64,000 nucleotides of DNA, from assembly GCF_002005225.1 (NCBI RefSeq), contig NZ_CP019724.1, forward strand, positions 7,041,001-7,105,000, given 5' to 3'. The notes beneath the pieces are model-generated. The model was not told where the DNA came from, did not search any database, and saw only the letters and a list, made by a program, of their open reading frames with translations. Positions 1 through 9,299 of this stretch are shown here, piece after piece; the first letter of the stretch is position 1, and each line of letters begins with the position of its first letter. This DNA comes from Streptomyces pactum. Its GTDB lineage: Bacteria > Actinomycetota > Actinomycetes > Streptomycetales > Streptomycetaceae. A program made the translations under genes and the position numbers.

Positions 1-1
1 A

Positions 2-391
2 CTGCCCCAGGTGGACCGCGTCCACCGCACCATCGAGGGCTATCTGCGCTACGCCGAGCAGAACCAGGCCGCCTACCGCACGATCGTCAGCGGCGGAGTC
101 GGTTTCGACGCCGAGGTGCACGCCATCCGGGACGGCGTCCGCGAGGCGATAGTCGTCACCATCGCCGAAGGGGCGTACGGCCGCTCCGACATCGGACAAC
201 TGGCCCGTATGGGGCTGCTCTCCTGGGTGTGCGGCGTCGAGGGCGCCACCCTCGACTGGATCGGCCGTCCCGAACTGCCCCGCGAGACCATGCGCGACCT
301 GCTGGTGAAGTCGCTCGGCGGAACCCTGCGCGCCATCGAGGAGCTGGACCCCGCCTACCCGGCCCCGGCTCCCGCCCGCCGGGACGGCTGA
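2..391 (+). CDS. TetR-family regulator, C-terminal part (cut by window start)
   Basis: The reading frame is open from the first bases of the window and ends with TGA at 389-391, so only the last ~129 residues are seen. They form an all-helical segment (for example YLRYAEQNQAAYRTIVSGG and a Trp-containing helix near WVCGVEGATLDWIG), as in the ligand-binding C-terminal domain of TetR regulators. The DNA-binding N-terminal part lies outside the window. It converges with the chitinase gene across a short hairpin. The family assignment rests on overall resemblance and length only, and the ligand is unknown. Another helical regulator class cannot be excluded without the N-terminus. Confidence 0.6.
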   Translation: MPQVDRVHRTIEGYLRYAEQNQAAYRTIVSGGVGFDAEVHAIRDGVREAIVVTIAEGAYGRSDIGQLARMGLLSWVCGVEGATLDWIGRPELPRETMRDLLVKSLGGTLRAIEELDPAYPAPAPARRDG

Positions 392-417
392 CGGACGAGG
401 GGGCGGAGGCCCGCGCC

Positions 418-435
418 GGCCCCCGCCCGGGGGCC
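418..435. terminator. GC hairpin between convergent genes
   Basis: An inverted repeat with 8-base arms (GGCCCCCG / CGGGGGCC) and a 2-base centre lies between the stop codons of the TetR-type gene and the chitinase gene. There is no T-tract, as is common for Streptomyces terminators. Confidence 0.4.
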
Positions 436-448
436 CCCGTGGCCGTGG

Positions 449-1702
<1,254 letters not shown>

Positions 1703-2058
1703 CGGGTGTCTCCTCGTGGGGGAAGAGGGAAACGCGCGCCGATTGGCATGAACGCGGTAAGGCGCTCGGGCCGTCACCGTAGGAGGACTAGACCAGTGCG
1801 GTCAATGGTTCGGACCATGTTCCCGGCGTGGGGGCCGGATCGGGTCCTGTCGCGGCGGTCGAACATTTCTTGAAGTAAGCGGTCGTTAACTGGTGACTCC
1901 ATGCCTCCAATCGGGCATACTCACAGCGCACAGCCGCTGGTCAGCAGCTTCCGCGACCCGGGAGTGCGAGCATCGGCCAGGCCCGAACGACCCGGCGGAG
2001 CCGCCTCCACCCAAGGCGCACAACCGCCGATGTGCCCGACAGGGAGGAGAGCGTCGAC
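1703..2058. other. Divergent intergenic region chiD / acyl-CoA dehydrogenase
   Basis: A 356-base non-coding gap between divergent genes. The left part holds the chitinase leader and promoter (1776-1817). The right part should hold the promoter of the acyl-CoA dehydrogenase gene; I see no convincing -35/-10 pair there. No small ORF stands out. Confidence 0.7.
1776..1817 (-). promoter_or_regulatory. chiD promoter with two DasR/chitinase-type repeats
   Basis: Read on the minus strand, a -35 box TTGACC (1805-1800) and a -10-like box TACGGT (1781-1776) are separated by 18 bases. The spacer is filled by ACTGGTCTAGTCCTCC (1797-1782), which matches 13 of 16 positions of the DasR site ACTGGTCTAGACCACT. 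A second 12-base copy, TGGTCCGAACCA, sits at 1817-1806, with the two repeats starting 22 bases apart. Paired 12-base direct repeats overlapping the promoter are the known layout of Streptomyces chitinase promoters. Confidence 0.8.
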
Positions 2059-3231
2059 ATGCCCGACCGCGCCCCGCAGCCGGTGGACCGGCAACTGCCC
2101 ACGGACGAGGCACGGGACCTGATCTCGCTCGTCCGCGACATCGCGCAGCGTGAGATCGCCCCGAGCGCGGCCGAGGAGGAGGACGTCGGACGCTTCCCGC
2201 GCGCGGTCTTCACCCTGCTCTCCGACTCCGGCCTGCTCGGCCTGCCCTACGACGCCGAGTACGGCGGCGGCGAGCAGCCGTACGAGGTCTACCTCCAGGT
2301 CCTCGAAGAACTCGCCGCGGCCCGGCTCACCGTCGGTCTCGGCGTCAGCGTGCACACGCTCGCCTCCTACGCGCTCGCCGCCTACGGCACCAAGGAGCAG
2401 CAGATCGAGCATCTGCCCGCGATGCTCGGCGGCGGCCTGCTCGGCGCCTACTGCCTCTCCGAACCCGCCTCCGGCTCGGACGCCGCCTCGCTGCGCACCA
2501 AGGCCGTGCGGGACGGTGACGACTGGGTGCTCACCGGAACCAAGGCGTGGATCACGCACGGCGGCATCGCCGACTTCTACACCGTCATGGCACGCACGGG
2601 GGAGGAGGGGCCGCGCGGGATCACCGCCTTCCTCGTCCCCGGCGACGCCGAGGGGCTGAGCGCCGCGGTGCCCGAGAAGAAGATGGGGCTGAAGGGCTCG
2701 CCCACCGCGCAGGTCCACCTCGACGGCGTACGGGTCTGCGACACCCGGCGCCTGGGGGACGAGGGCCAGGGCTTCGCGATCGCCCTGTCCGCGCTCGACT
2801 CCGGACGGCTCGGTATCGCCGCCTGCGCGATCGGCGTGGCCCAGGCGGCGCTGGACCAAGCGGTGTCCTACGCGGCCGACCGGCGGCAGTTCGGCAAACC
2901 GATCGCCGACTTCCAGGGGCTGCGCTTCATGCTCGCCGACATGGCGACCCAGATCGAGGCCGGCCGCGCGCTGTACCTGACCGCGGCACGGCTGCGCGAC
3001 GCGGGACTGCCCTTCGCCAAGCAGGCCGCCATGGCCAAGCTGCACTGCACCGACACGGCGATGCGGGTGACCACCGACGCCGTGCAGATCCTCGGCGGGT
3101 ACGGCTACACCGCGGACTTCCCGGCCGAGCGGTACATGCGCGAGGCCAAGGTGCTGCAGATCGTCGAGGGCACCAACCAGATCCAGCGGATGGTCATCGC
3201 CCGTCACCTCGCGGGGCCAGAGGGACGCTGA
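2059..3231 (+). CDS. Acyl-CoA dehydrogenase
   Basis: FAD-dependent acyl-CoA dehydrogenase of about 390 residues, the usual family length. It oxidises an acyl-CoA to the 2-enoyl-CoA and passes electrons to ETF. Visible features are the FAD/substrate segment YCLSEPASGSDAAS followed by WVLTGTKAWITHG, the C-terminal helix motif DRRQFGKPIADFQ, and VEGTNQIQRMVIARHL, where the Glu occupies the catalytic-base position of the short-chain type. The ATG at 2059 is preferred over an in-frame ATG at 2032 because AGGGAGGAG lies 9 bases before it. The 3' end overlaps a convergent small gene by 38 bases. No fatty-acid cluster surrounds it, so its substrate chain is unknown. Confidence 0.93.
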   Translation: MPDRAPQPVDRQLPTDEARDLISLVRDIAQREIAPSAAEEEDVGRFPRAVFTLLSDSGLLGLPYDAEYGGGEQPYEVYLQVLEELAAARLTVGLGVSVHTLASYALAAYGTKEQQIEHLPAMLGGGLLGAYCLSEPASGSDAASLRTKAVRDGDDWVLTGTKAWITHGGIADFYTVMARTGEEGPRGITAFLVPGDAEGLSAAVPEKKMGLKGSPTAQVHLDGVRVCDTRRLGDEGQGFAIALSALDSGRLGIAACAIGVAQAALDQAVSYAADRRQFGKPIADFQGLRFMLADMATQIEAGRALYLTAARLRDAGLPFAKQAAMAKLHCTDTAMRVTTDAVQILGGYGYTADFPAERYMREAKVLQIVEGTNQIQRMVIARHLAGPEGR

Positions 3232-3511
3232 AGGCGCCGGTGACGCGGGCGTCGCCCGTGGCGAACAGGTCTCCGGTGGTGAAGAAGTCCCCGGTGGCGA
3301 AGAAGTCCCCGAGCCCGCGCGGAGGCGCCGCGAGCCGGACCCACTCCGGGTCGTGGCGCCCCGGCAGGGTGCGGCCGCGAGCGGCCCAGGCCCGCATCAG
3401 CTCACGGTAGATCGGCGGGTCCGGGACCTGCGGTGCCGGCGGGACCGGTCCCGCCGGCACCGGGACGAACACGCGGCGCCGACGGTCGGTCGCCGAGTAC
3501 GTGGGGGTCAT
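3194..3511 (-). CDS. Small Pro-rich hypothetical protein with C-terminal hexapeptide repeats
   Basis: I do not recognise the family. The protein of 105 residues starts MTPTYSATDRRRRVFVPVP, has a Pro-rich stretch, a central conserved-looking helix (IYRELMRAWAARGRTLPGRHDPEWVRLA), and ends in tandem six-residue repeats (GDFFAT, GDFFTT, GDLFAT, GDARVT). The repeats are encoded by 18-base DNA repeats near 3255-3312. The frame is open further upstream, but that part is low-complexity and looks like chance. The start at 3511 lacks a strong ribosome site, so it may be leaderless. The gene overlaps the 3' end of the convergent acyl-CoA dehydrogenase by 38 bases; repeat expansion may have moved the original stop codon. 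Confidence 0.55.
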   Translation of the reverse strand: MTPTYSATDRRRRVFVPVPAGPVPPAPQVPDPPIYRELMRAWAARGRTLPGRHDPEWVRLAAPPRGLGDFFATGDFFTTGDLFATGDARVTGAFSVPLAPRGDGR

Positions 3512-3762
3512 ACCCGGGCAACGCGGCAAACGCGGACAGGTCACCGGCCCGCGGAATCGAGCGTGAGTTCGCGGGCGTACCCACCGCCGAGTCACCGTTG
3601 CCTGCCGGAACGGACCTGACGTACCGTCGCCGGCCATCGGCCCGACCGGGCCGCACGTGCCGGAACACGCCGACCCGCACCACGGCGGCCTGCCACGGGC
3701 CACGGCGCGGGCGGGTCGGCGGAATCGGGCGGCGTCCCCCGGACGGCGAGTGCCCGGGCGGC

Positions 3763-4200
3763 TCAGGCCGCTTCGCGCCGCATCGTCGGCACACGCATCG
3801 GGCGCGAGCCCGGACCGCCGACGTGGGAGAAGGGCTGGGTCCGCCAGTCGAGGCCCTGGGGGAGCGTCAACAGCAGGGCGGTGTCCTGCTCGTGGGGCTG
3901 GAACGACTCGTCCGCGGGACGCGCCTCGGTGGCCCGGCGGCCGGTGCCGACGCAGACCGAGAGCCCGAACGGGTTCCACGGCGAGGCGCACAGCGCGTGT
4001 TCCGGCAGCACCTCCTCGTCCGCCAGCAGGGCGATGGGCTGCGCGCAGTCCGGGCAGATCACCCGGTACATCTCGAAGGTGTCGTAGGTGTCGAGTTCCT
4101 CGTCGTCGAAGGCGTCGGGTTCGACGCCCTCCGATACGGGCTCGACGACCGGCTGCTGCCGCTTGGGCGTGGTACGTCCAGGGCGCTTAAGACTCTGCAT
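3763..4200 (-). CDS. Conserved hypothetical protein with a CPDC metal-binding-like motif
   Basis: A 145-residue soluble protein that I cannot assign to a function. The start at 4200 has GGGGGAG 7 bases upstream. The N-terminus is basic (MQSLKRPGRTTPKRQQP), followed by an acidic stretch (DAFDDEELDTYDTFEMY) and then ICPDCAQPIALLADEEVLPEHALC, which with its spaced cysteines could bind a metal. The C-terminal half is rich in Pro, Gly and Arg. It sits alone, divergent from the Lrp/AsnC regulator gene across a 268-base gap. Confidence 0.7.
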   Translation of the reverse strand: MQSLKRPGRTTPKRQQPVVEPVSEGVEPDAFDDEELDTYDTFEMYRVICPDCAQPIALLADEEVLPEHALCASPWNPFGLSVCVGTGRRATEARPADESFQPHEQDTALLLTLPQGLDWRTQPFSHVGGPGSRPMRVPTMRREAA

Positions 4201-4454
4201 GGGATTCTCCCCCTCGGGCTGGGTCGTGACGGCACTGCGGCCTCGACCACAGCAAGCACTTCCCGTCCCCAATCCGGGGTAATCACGAGAGGATCACGGA
4301 GACCGTTCGGAAGGTGTGGTCTTCGTCACATGCCGCTCGCAGGTGCCCCGTGCGGCGCATTTGTCCCCGCCCGGACCGCCGGCCGGCTCCCCCTCACATC
4401 ACGAACCGGGCATGACCTGGGCTGCCCAGGTATCCGAGGAGATCAACCGCACTG

Positions 4455-4460
4455 TAGGTT
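4455..4460 (+). promoter_or_regulatory. Possible -10 box for leaderless lrp-type gene
   Basis: TAGGTT lies 8 bases before the chosen ATG at 4469, the geometry of a leaderless transcript. There is no ribosome site before the ATG to contradict this. No clear -35 was found. Confidence 0.4.
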
Positions 4461-4468
4461 CTTGCGCC

Positions 4469-4909
4469 ATGGAGGAGCTGGACCGACGGATCGTGCAGCT
4501 GCTCGTCAAGGACGGGCGGATGAGCTACACAGACCTGGGCAAGGCCACGGGCCTGTCCACGTCGGCCGTGCACCAGCGGGTGCGGCGGCTGGAACAGCGT
4601 GGCGTCGTCCGCGGCTATGCCGCGGTCGTCGACCCGGAGGCCGTCGGACTGCCGATCACCGCCTTCATCTCGGTGAAACCGTTCGACCCCAGCGCCCCCG
4701 ACGACATCGCGGACCGCCTGGCCGGCGTCCCCGAGATCGAGGCCTGCCACAGCGTGGCGGGCGACGAGAACTACATCCTCAAGGTGCGCGTGTCGACCCC
4801 GCACGAACTGGAGGAACTGCTCGCCCGGGTGCGCTCCCTCGCCGGGGTCTCCACGCGGACCACCGTGGTGCTGTCGACGCCCTACGAGTCCCGGCCGCCG
4901 CGGATCTGA
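4469..4909 (+). CDS. Lrp/AsnC-family transcriptional regulator
   Basis: A 146-residue regulator of the Lrp/AsnC family. An N-terminal helix-turn-helix (DRRIVQLLVKDGRMSYTDLG, then STSAVHQRVRRLEQRGVVRGY) is followed by the ligand-binding RAM domain (ITAFISVKP, then IEACHSVAGDENYILKVRV). The intact GDENYILKV segment is typical of amino-acid-sensing members. The ATG at 4469 is preferred because the protein then starts just before the first helix; an earlier in-frame ATG would add about 20 residues with no clear fold. Transcription may be leaderless from TAGGTT. Targets are unknown; it lies between a hypothetical gene and an amidohydrolase, neither an obvious amino-acid gene. Confidence 0.9.
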   Translation: MEELDRRIVQLLVKDGRMSYTDLGKATGLSTSAVHQRVRRLEQRGVVRGYAAVVDPEAVGLPITAFISVKPFDPSAPDDIADRLAGVPEIEACHSVAGDENYILKVRVSTPHELEELLARVRSLAGVSTRTTVVLSTPYESRPPRI

Positions 4910-5015
4910 CCGGCGGCCGCGGCCCCGGCGTCGCGGATCCGGCCGTCGAAGGACGCCCCGACTCCCGCGCGGCGCCGACCTGCGTGCCAAGCCGTCCGCG
5001 TGAGGGGCGAGACTG

Positions 5016-6626
5016 GTGTCCATGAGTGAGCCCACCACCCCGTCCACGACCGTCCTGCTGCGCCGCGGCGAGGTCCACAGTCCCGCCGACCCCTTCGCGA
5101 CCGCCATGGTCGTCGAACGCGGACAGGTCGCCTGGGTCGGCTCCGAGGGCGCCGCGGACGCCTTCGCGGACGGTGTGGACGAGGTGATCGATCTGGACGG
5201 CGCCCTGGTCACCCCGGCGTTCACCGACGCACACGTGCACACCACCTCCACCGGCCTCGCCCTCACCGGCCTGGACCTCTCCGGTGCCCCCACCCGCGAG
5301 GCGGCCCTCGCTCTCGTACGGGACTTCGCCGCGGCGCGCCCGGACGACCGGGTCCTCCTCGGCCACGGCTGGGACGCCTCCCGCTGGCCCGACGGCCTGC
5401 CCCCGACGCGCGCCGAACTGGACGCGGCCACCGGCGGCCGCCCCCTCTACCTCAGCCGTATCGACGTTCACTCGGCCGTCGTCACCACCGTACTGCTCGA
5501 CCTGGCCCCCGCTGGCGTCACCCGCGTCGACGGCCCGCTCACCGCCGCCGCCCACCACGCCGTACGCGCTGCCGCCCTCGGGGCCGTCGCCCCCGCCCAG
5601 CGCACCGAGGCCCAGCGCGCCGCCCTCTCGCACGCCGTCTCGCTGGGCATCGGAACCGTTCACGAGTGCGCAGGGCCGGAGATCTCCTCCGAGGACGATC
5701 TCACCGGCCTGCTCCGGCTGGCGGCCGAGGAGGCCGGGCCGCGCGTGATCGGCTACTGGGCCGAACAGGACGCCGACAAGGCGAGGGAGCTGGGCGCCAT
5801 CGGCGCGGCCGGCGACCTCTTCGTGGACGGCGCCCTCGGCTCGCACACCGCCTGCCTGCATCAGCCGTACGCCGACGCCGACCACACCGGCACCGCCTAT
5901 CTGGACGCCGCCGCCGTCGCCGCGCACGTCGTGGCCTGCACCGAGGCCGGCCTCCAGGCGGGCTTCCACGCCATCGGCGACGCCGCAGTCACCGCCGTGG
6001 TGGAGGGCGTGCGCGCAGCCGTCGACAAGGTCGGCCTCGCCCGCGTCCGCGCCGCCCGCCACCGCGTCGAACACGCCGAGATGCTCACCCCCGAGACCGT
6101 CGCGGCCTTCGCCGAACTGGGCCTGACCGCTTCCGTGCAACCCGCCTTCGACGCGTTGTGGGGCGGCGAGGACGGCATGTACGCCCAGCGCCTGGGTGCC
6201 GGGCGGGCCCGCTCCCTGAACCCCTACGCGGCCCTGCTGCGCGCCGGTGTCCCGCTCGCCTTCGGCTCCGACAGCCCGGTCACGCCCCTCGACCCGTGGG
6301 GTACCGTCCGGGCCGCCGCCTTCCACCGCACGCCGGAGCACCGCGTCTCCGTGCGCGCGGCGTTCACGGCGCACACGCGCGGCGGCTGGCGGGCGATCGG
6401 CCGCGACGACGCCGGCGTCCTGGTGCCGGGCGCGCCCGCCGACTACGCCGTGTGGCGTACCGGCGAGCTCGTGGTCCAGGCCCCCGACGACCGGGTGGCA
6501 CGCTGGTCGACCGACCCGCGCTCGGGCACGCCCGGCCTGCCCGATCTGACTCCGGGCCGGGACCTGCCCGTCTGCCTGCGCACCGTGGTCGGCGGCCGCA
6601 CGGTCTTCGTACGGCCGGGCGAGTGA
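5016..6626 (+). CDS. YtcJ-like metal-dependent amidohydrolase
   Basis: A 536-residue amidohydrolase of the YtcJ/Amidohydro_3 type. The metal-binding HxH is seen in DAHVHTT near residue 70, followed by FVDGALGSHTACL, GFHAIGDAAV, the paired HRVEHAEM and the late Asp in FGSDSPVTPLDPW. A C-terminal beta-sandwich segment ends with GGRTVF. Members hydrolyse N-acyl or imide-like bonds, but substrates are mostly unknown. GTG at 5016 is well spaced from GGGG at 5004-5007; the in-frame ATG at 5022 is the alternative. It is a stand-alone gene with a long gap after it. Confidence 0.88.
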   Translation: MSMSEPTTPSTTVLLRRGEVHSPADPFATAMVVERGQVAWVGSEGAADAFADGVDEVIDLDGALVTPAFTDAHVHTTSTGLALTGLDLSGAPTREAALALVRDFAAARPDDRVLLGHGWDASRWPDGLPPTRAELDAATGGRPLYLSRIDVHSAVVTTVLLDLAPAGVTRVDGPLTAAAHHAVRAAALGAVAPAQRTEAQRAALSHAVSLGIGTVHECAGPEISSEDDLTGLLRLAAEEAGPRVIGYWAEQDADKARELGAIGAAGDLFVDGALGSHTACLHQPYADADHTGTAYLDAAAVAAHVVACTEAGLQAGFHAIGDAAVTAVVEGVRAAVDKVGLARVRAARHRVEHAEMLTPETVAAFAELGLTASVQPAFDALWGGEDGMYAQRLGAGRARSLNPYAALLRAGVPLAFGSDSPVTPLDPWGTVRAAAFHRTPEHRVSVRAAFTAHTRGGWRAIGRDDAGVLVPGAPADYAVWRTGELVVQAPDDRVARWSTDPRSGTPGLPDLTPGRDLPVCLRTVVGGRTVFVRPGE

Positions 6627-7151
6627 TCTCCACGGCCGACGGGGCGATGATCTTCTCCCGGGTACGACCTGCGCGTCCTCGGCCCTGACCTGGGCTTTGG
6701 CACGGAAGCCGCAGGTCGAACGACTGTTGACAGGCGACGGCGGGGGGCCGGTAGGTTCGGCCGAGTCCACCACCGGACGCCCGACCGGGGAATCTTCCGC
6801 GTACGCGTCGCGGCGCCGCTGGGTCAGGGGCGGTGTGCCGCACCGGGGCACCGTCACTGGGAGCCAGGCCCAGCGCTCGCGCCGCGACGAGGGAACGTTC
6901 CGGCCGGTCGGGAGGTGTGACCCGGGTGGGGCCCGGGCGCTCAGTAGACAACGGCCTAGGTCGACCCGCAGCCGGCGGGTCCCGGGTCGGCCCGAAGGGC
7001 GCCGGGCCCCCATCCGCCGTGCAAACGGCTTTAATCGGCCATCCCTACCCCGGTCCTGGGGAAACGACACCACCGTACGGACGTCCCGTCACGTCACCGC
7101 AGGCCGCGGCCATTATGGTGGTCCTCTGCGTACGGACACGAAGGGGCAGCG
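6627..7151 (+). other. 525-base intergenic region upstream of ppm1
   Basis: No convincing protein gene is seen in this gap; open frames here are Arg/Gly-rich and lack starts with ribosome sites. It contains a consensus-like promoter at 6727-6757 pointing to ppm1, about 395 bases before that gene, and a second -10-like TATGGT near 7115-7120 just before ppm1. The stretch could be a long leader or a small RNA locus. Confidence 0.6.
6727..6757 (+). promoter_or_regulatory. Consensus-like HrdB-type promoter
   Basis: TTGACA at 6727-6732 and TAGGTT at 6752-6757 are separated by 19 bases. The -35 box is a perfect match to the vegetative consensus. It points right, into a region without an ORF until ppm1 at 7152. 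Confidence 0.6.
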
Positions 7152-8144
7152 GTGAACGACGGCGACGAGACGCCCGCGGAAGCGGGGCAGGGGAGGCGGT
7201 TCGGCCCCCTGGGTACGGCCTTGGTGATCATTCCGACCTACAACGAGGCGGAGAACATCAAGGCGATCGTCGCGCGCGTGCGTGAGGCGGTCCCCGAGGC
7301 GCACGTTCTGGTCGCCGACGACAACAGCCCCGACGGCACGGGCAAGCTCGCCGACGAGCTGGCCGCCGAGGACGACCATGTCCAGGTCCTGCACCGCAAG
7401 GGCAAGGAGGGCCTGGGTGCCGCCTACCTCGCGGGCTTCCGCTGGGGCCTGGAGCACGGTTACGGCGTGCTGATCGAGATGGACGCCGACGGCTCCCACC
7501 AGCCCGAGGAGCTGCCCCGCCTGCTGACCGCCCTCAAGGGCGCCGACCTGGTGCTGGGCTCCCGCTGGGTGCCCGGCGGCCGGGTGGTGAACTGGCCCAA
7601 GTCCCGCGAGTTCATCTCCCGCGGGGGCAGCATGTACTCGCGCCTCGCGCTGGACCTGCCGCTGCGCGACATCACGGGCGGTTACCGGGCCTTCCGCCGC
7701 GAGACCCTGGAAGGGCTCGGCCTGGACGAGGTGTCCTCGCAGGGCTACTGCTTCCAGGTCGACCTCGCCCGCCGGGCGATCAAGGCGGGCTACCACGTCG
7801 TCGAGGTGCCGATCACGTTCGTCGAGCGGGAACTCGGCGACTCCAAGATGAGCCGCGACATCCTCGTGGAGGCGCTGTGGCGGGTCACCACGTGGGGTGT
7901 GGGGGAGCGGGTCGGCAAGGTCCTGGGCCGGGACAGGCAGCCCGACGGGGCGGCGGGTGGGCCGACCGGCGCGCCCGCCGGAGCCTCGGCGGACGAGCCG
8001 GTGAACGACGCGGACGGGAGGCCGGCCGACACGGTTGCCGCGAAGCCGGCCGACACGACTGCCGCGAAGCCGGCCGACACCGCTGCCGCGAAGCCGGCGG
8101 AACCGGGTGGCAAGTCGGCACAGGCGCCTGACAAGAACGCCTGA
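7152..8144 (+). CDS. ppm1: Polyprenol phosphate mannosyltransferase (GT2)
   Basis: A membrane-associated GT2 enzyme of the dolichol-phosphate-mannose synthase type. It transfers mannose from GDP-mannose to polyprenyl phosphate, making the donor for protein O-mannosylation and other envelope glycosylation. The catalytic domain shows IIPTYNEAENI, VADDNSPDGTG, EMDADGSHQPEELP, GSRWVPGG, DITGGYRAFRRE and GYHVVEVPITFVERELGDSKMS. The GTG at 7152 follows AAGGGG. After residue ~270 there is a Gly/Ala/Pro-rich tail ending in three 8-residue repeats of the form ADTxAAKP, not part of the fold. No membrane domain or acyltransferase is fused, unlike the mycobacterial Ppm1. In S. coelicolor the homologue is needed with Pmt for glycoprotein formation and phage phiC31 infection. 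Confidence 0.9.
   Translation: MNDGDETPAEAGQGRRFGPLGTALVIIPTYNEAENIKAIVARVREAVPEAHVLVADDNSPDGTGKLADELAAEDDHVQVLHRKGKEGLGAAYLAGFRWGLEHGYGVLIEMDADGSHQPEELPRLLTALKGADLVLGSRWVPGGRVVNWPKSREFISRGGSMYSRLALDLPLRDITGGYRAFRRETLEGLGLDEVSSQGYCFQVDLARRAIKAGYHVVEVPITFVERELGDSKMSRDILVEALWRVTTWGVGERVGKVLGRDRQPDGAAGGPTGAPAGASADEPVNDADGRPADTVAAKPADTTAAKPADTAAAKPAEPGGKSAQAPDKNA
8025..8096 (+). repeat. 3 x 24-base in-frame repeat in ppm1
   Basis: Three consecutive 24-base units encode ADTVAAKP, ADTTAAKP and ADTAAAKP at the end of the mannosyltransferase. The period is a multiple of three, so copy number can vary without breaking the frame. Confidence 0.85.
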
Positions 8145-8190
8145 TCGTCCCCTTATGCCGCGCTGAGCCGGGGCCAGGCACACTGGGGGT

Positions 8191-8763
8191 ATGACGACTG
8201 GCGCTCAGACCCCCAGGTCCCCCGCCCGGCCCTCGCGCTCCAGGCTGCGCACGTTCCTGCCGCTGGGCATCGCCGCGTGGCTCGTGCTGGAGATCTGGCT
8301 GCTGACCGTGGTCGCGGGTGCCTCCAGCGGGTTCGTGGTGTTCCTGTTGCTGGTGGGCGGCATCGTCCTGGGATCCGTAGTGATCAAGAGTGCGGGCCGC
8401 CGGGCGTTCCGGAACCTGACGGAGACGCTGCAACAGCAGCAGGCCGGCGTCCTGCCCGAGGCCCGCCCGAACAGCGAGGGCAACGGCCTGATGATGCTGG
8501 GCGGGCTGCTGCTGATACTCCCCGGCCTGGTCTCGGACGCGCTGGGCCTGCTCATGCTGCTGCCCCCGGTCCAGAAGGCCGTGAGCCGCTACGCGGAGCG
8601 GACGGTGGAGCGCAAGCTCCGCGAGGCCGCACCGGGCACCCTGGGCGACGCCTTCCGTCAGGCCCGCATGCACCAGCCGGACGGCAAGGTCGTCCAGGGC
8701 GAGGTCATACGGGACGACCCGGACGACGCACCGCGGGACCCCCGCCCTCCGCTGACGCGCTGA
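8191..8763 (+). CDS. fxsA: FxsA-family membrane protein
   Basis: A 190-residue membrane protein of the FxsA family. In E. coli FxsA relieves exclusion of phage T7 when overproduced, but its normal role is unknown. Two hydrophobic blocks frame the protein: IAAWLVLEIWLLTVVAGASSG with FVVFLLLVGGIVLGSVVI, then GLMMLGGLLLILPGLVSDALGLLMLLPP, with a conserved loop between them. The C-terminus is charged and cytoplasmic-looking. The gene starts 46 bases after ppm1 and probably shares its transcript. A strong hairpin terminator follows. Confidence 0.88.
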   Translation: MTTGAQTPRSPARPSRSRLRTFLPLGIAAWLVLEIWLLTVVAGASSGFVVFLLLVGGIVLGSVVIKSAGRRAFRNLTETLQQQQAGVLPEARPNSEGNGLMMLGGLLLILPGLVSDALGLLMLLPPVQKAVSRYAERTVERKLREAAPGTLGDAFRQARMHQPDGKVVQGEVIRDDPDDAPRDPRPPLTR

Positions 8764-8784
8764 GCTCCGCCGACAGACACAAAA

Positions 8785-8826
8785 ACCGCGGGTGCCGTAC
8801 GTGGAATCACGTACGGCACCCGCGGT
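8785..8826. terminator. Bidirectional terminator fxsA / rbpA
   Basis: A perfect 19-base inverted repeat (8785-8803 and 8808-8826) with loop GAAT. On the minus strand it is followed by a T run, making it a classic intrinsic terminator for rbpA; it also closes the fxsA transcript. Confidence 0.9.
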
Positions 8827-8863
8827 GTTCGGTTGTGCTGTCTGTGCTCTCTACGGGGTCCGG

Positions 8864-9238
8864 CTACGCACTCTTGCGGCTGTCTCGCGGATGTACCGCG
8901 ATGTTCATCGCGCCGGAGCGCAGAACCGCCAGCCGCTCCTCGAGGACCTCTTCGAGTTCCTCGCGGGTGCGCCGCTCCATCAGCATGTCCCAGTGCGTAC
9001 GCGCGGGCTTGGCCTTCTTCTCCTCAGGGCCGTCGCCATCCACCAGGAGTGCCTGGGCCCCGCAGACCTTGCACTCCCACTCCGGCGGGATCTCCGCCTC
9101 GACCGAGAAGGGCATCTCGAATCGATGCCCCTTCTCGCATGCGTACTCCACGGCCTGGCGCGGGGCCAGGTCGATGCCGCGGTCCGTCTCGTAGCTGGTC
9201 ACCACGAGGCGCGTGCCGCGAAGAGCTCGCTCACTCAT
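8864..9238 (-). CDS. rbpA: RNA polymerase-binding protein RbpA
   Basis: The 124-residue actinobacterial transcription factor that binds RNA polymerase and group 1/2 sigma factors and stabilises the open complex at HrdB-type promoters. The start at 9238 has GGGAGG 8 bases upstream. The N-terminal tail MSERALRGTRLVVTSYETD, the core domain with Cys residues (CEKGHRF and ECKVCG), a basic linker (KKAKPARTHWDMLMERR) and the C-terminal sigma-interacting helix EELEEVLEERLAVLR are all in place. A SigR consensus promoter lies 62 bases upstream, as known for S. coelicolor rbpA, linking it to thiol-oxidative stress. Confidence 0.97.
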   Translation of the reverse strand: MSERALRGTRLVVTSYETDRGIDLAPRQAVEYACEKGHRFEMPFSVEAEIPPEWECKVCGAQALLVDGDGPEEKKAKPARTHWDMLMERRTREELEEVLEERLAVLRSGAMNIAVHPRDSRKSA

Positions 9239-9299
9239 GAATCGTGCCTCCCGGGCTTGTCGCCCACAGGACAGGTGTCGCTGTCGTCGTCATCCGGTC

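Noticed and set aside
4779..7073. A 764-codon minus-strand frame across the amidohydrolase gene
   Set aside because: Opposes a gene with all catalytic motifs and has no recognisable fold.
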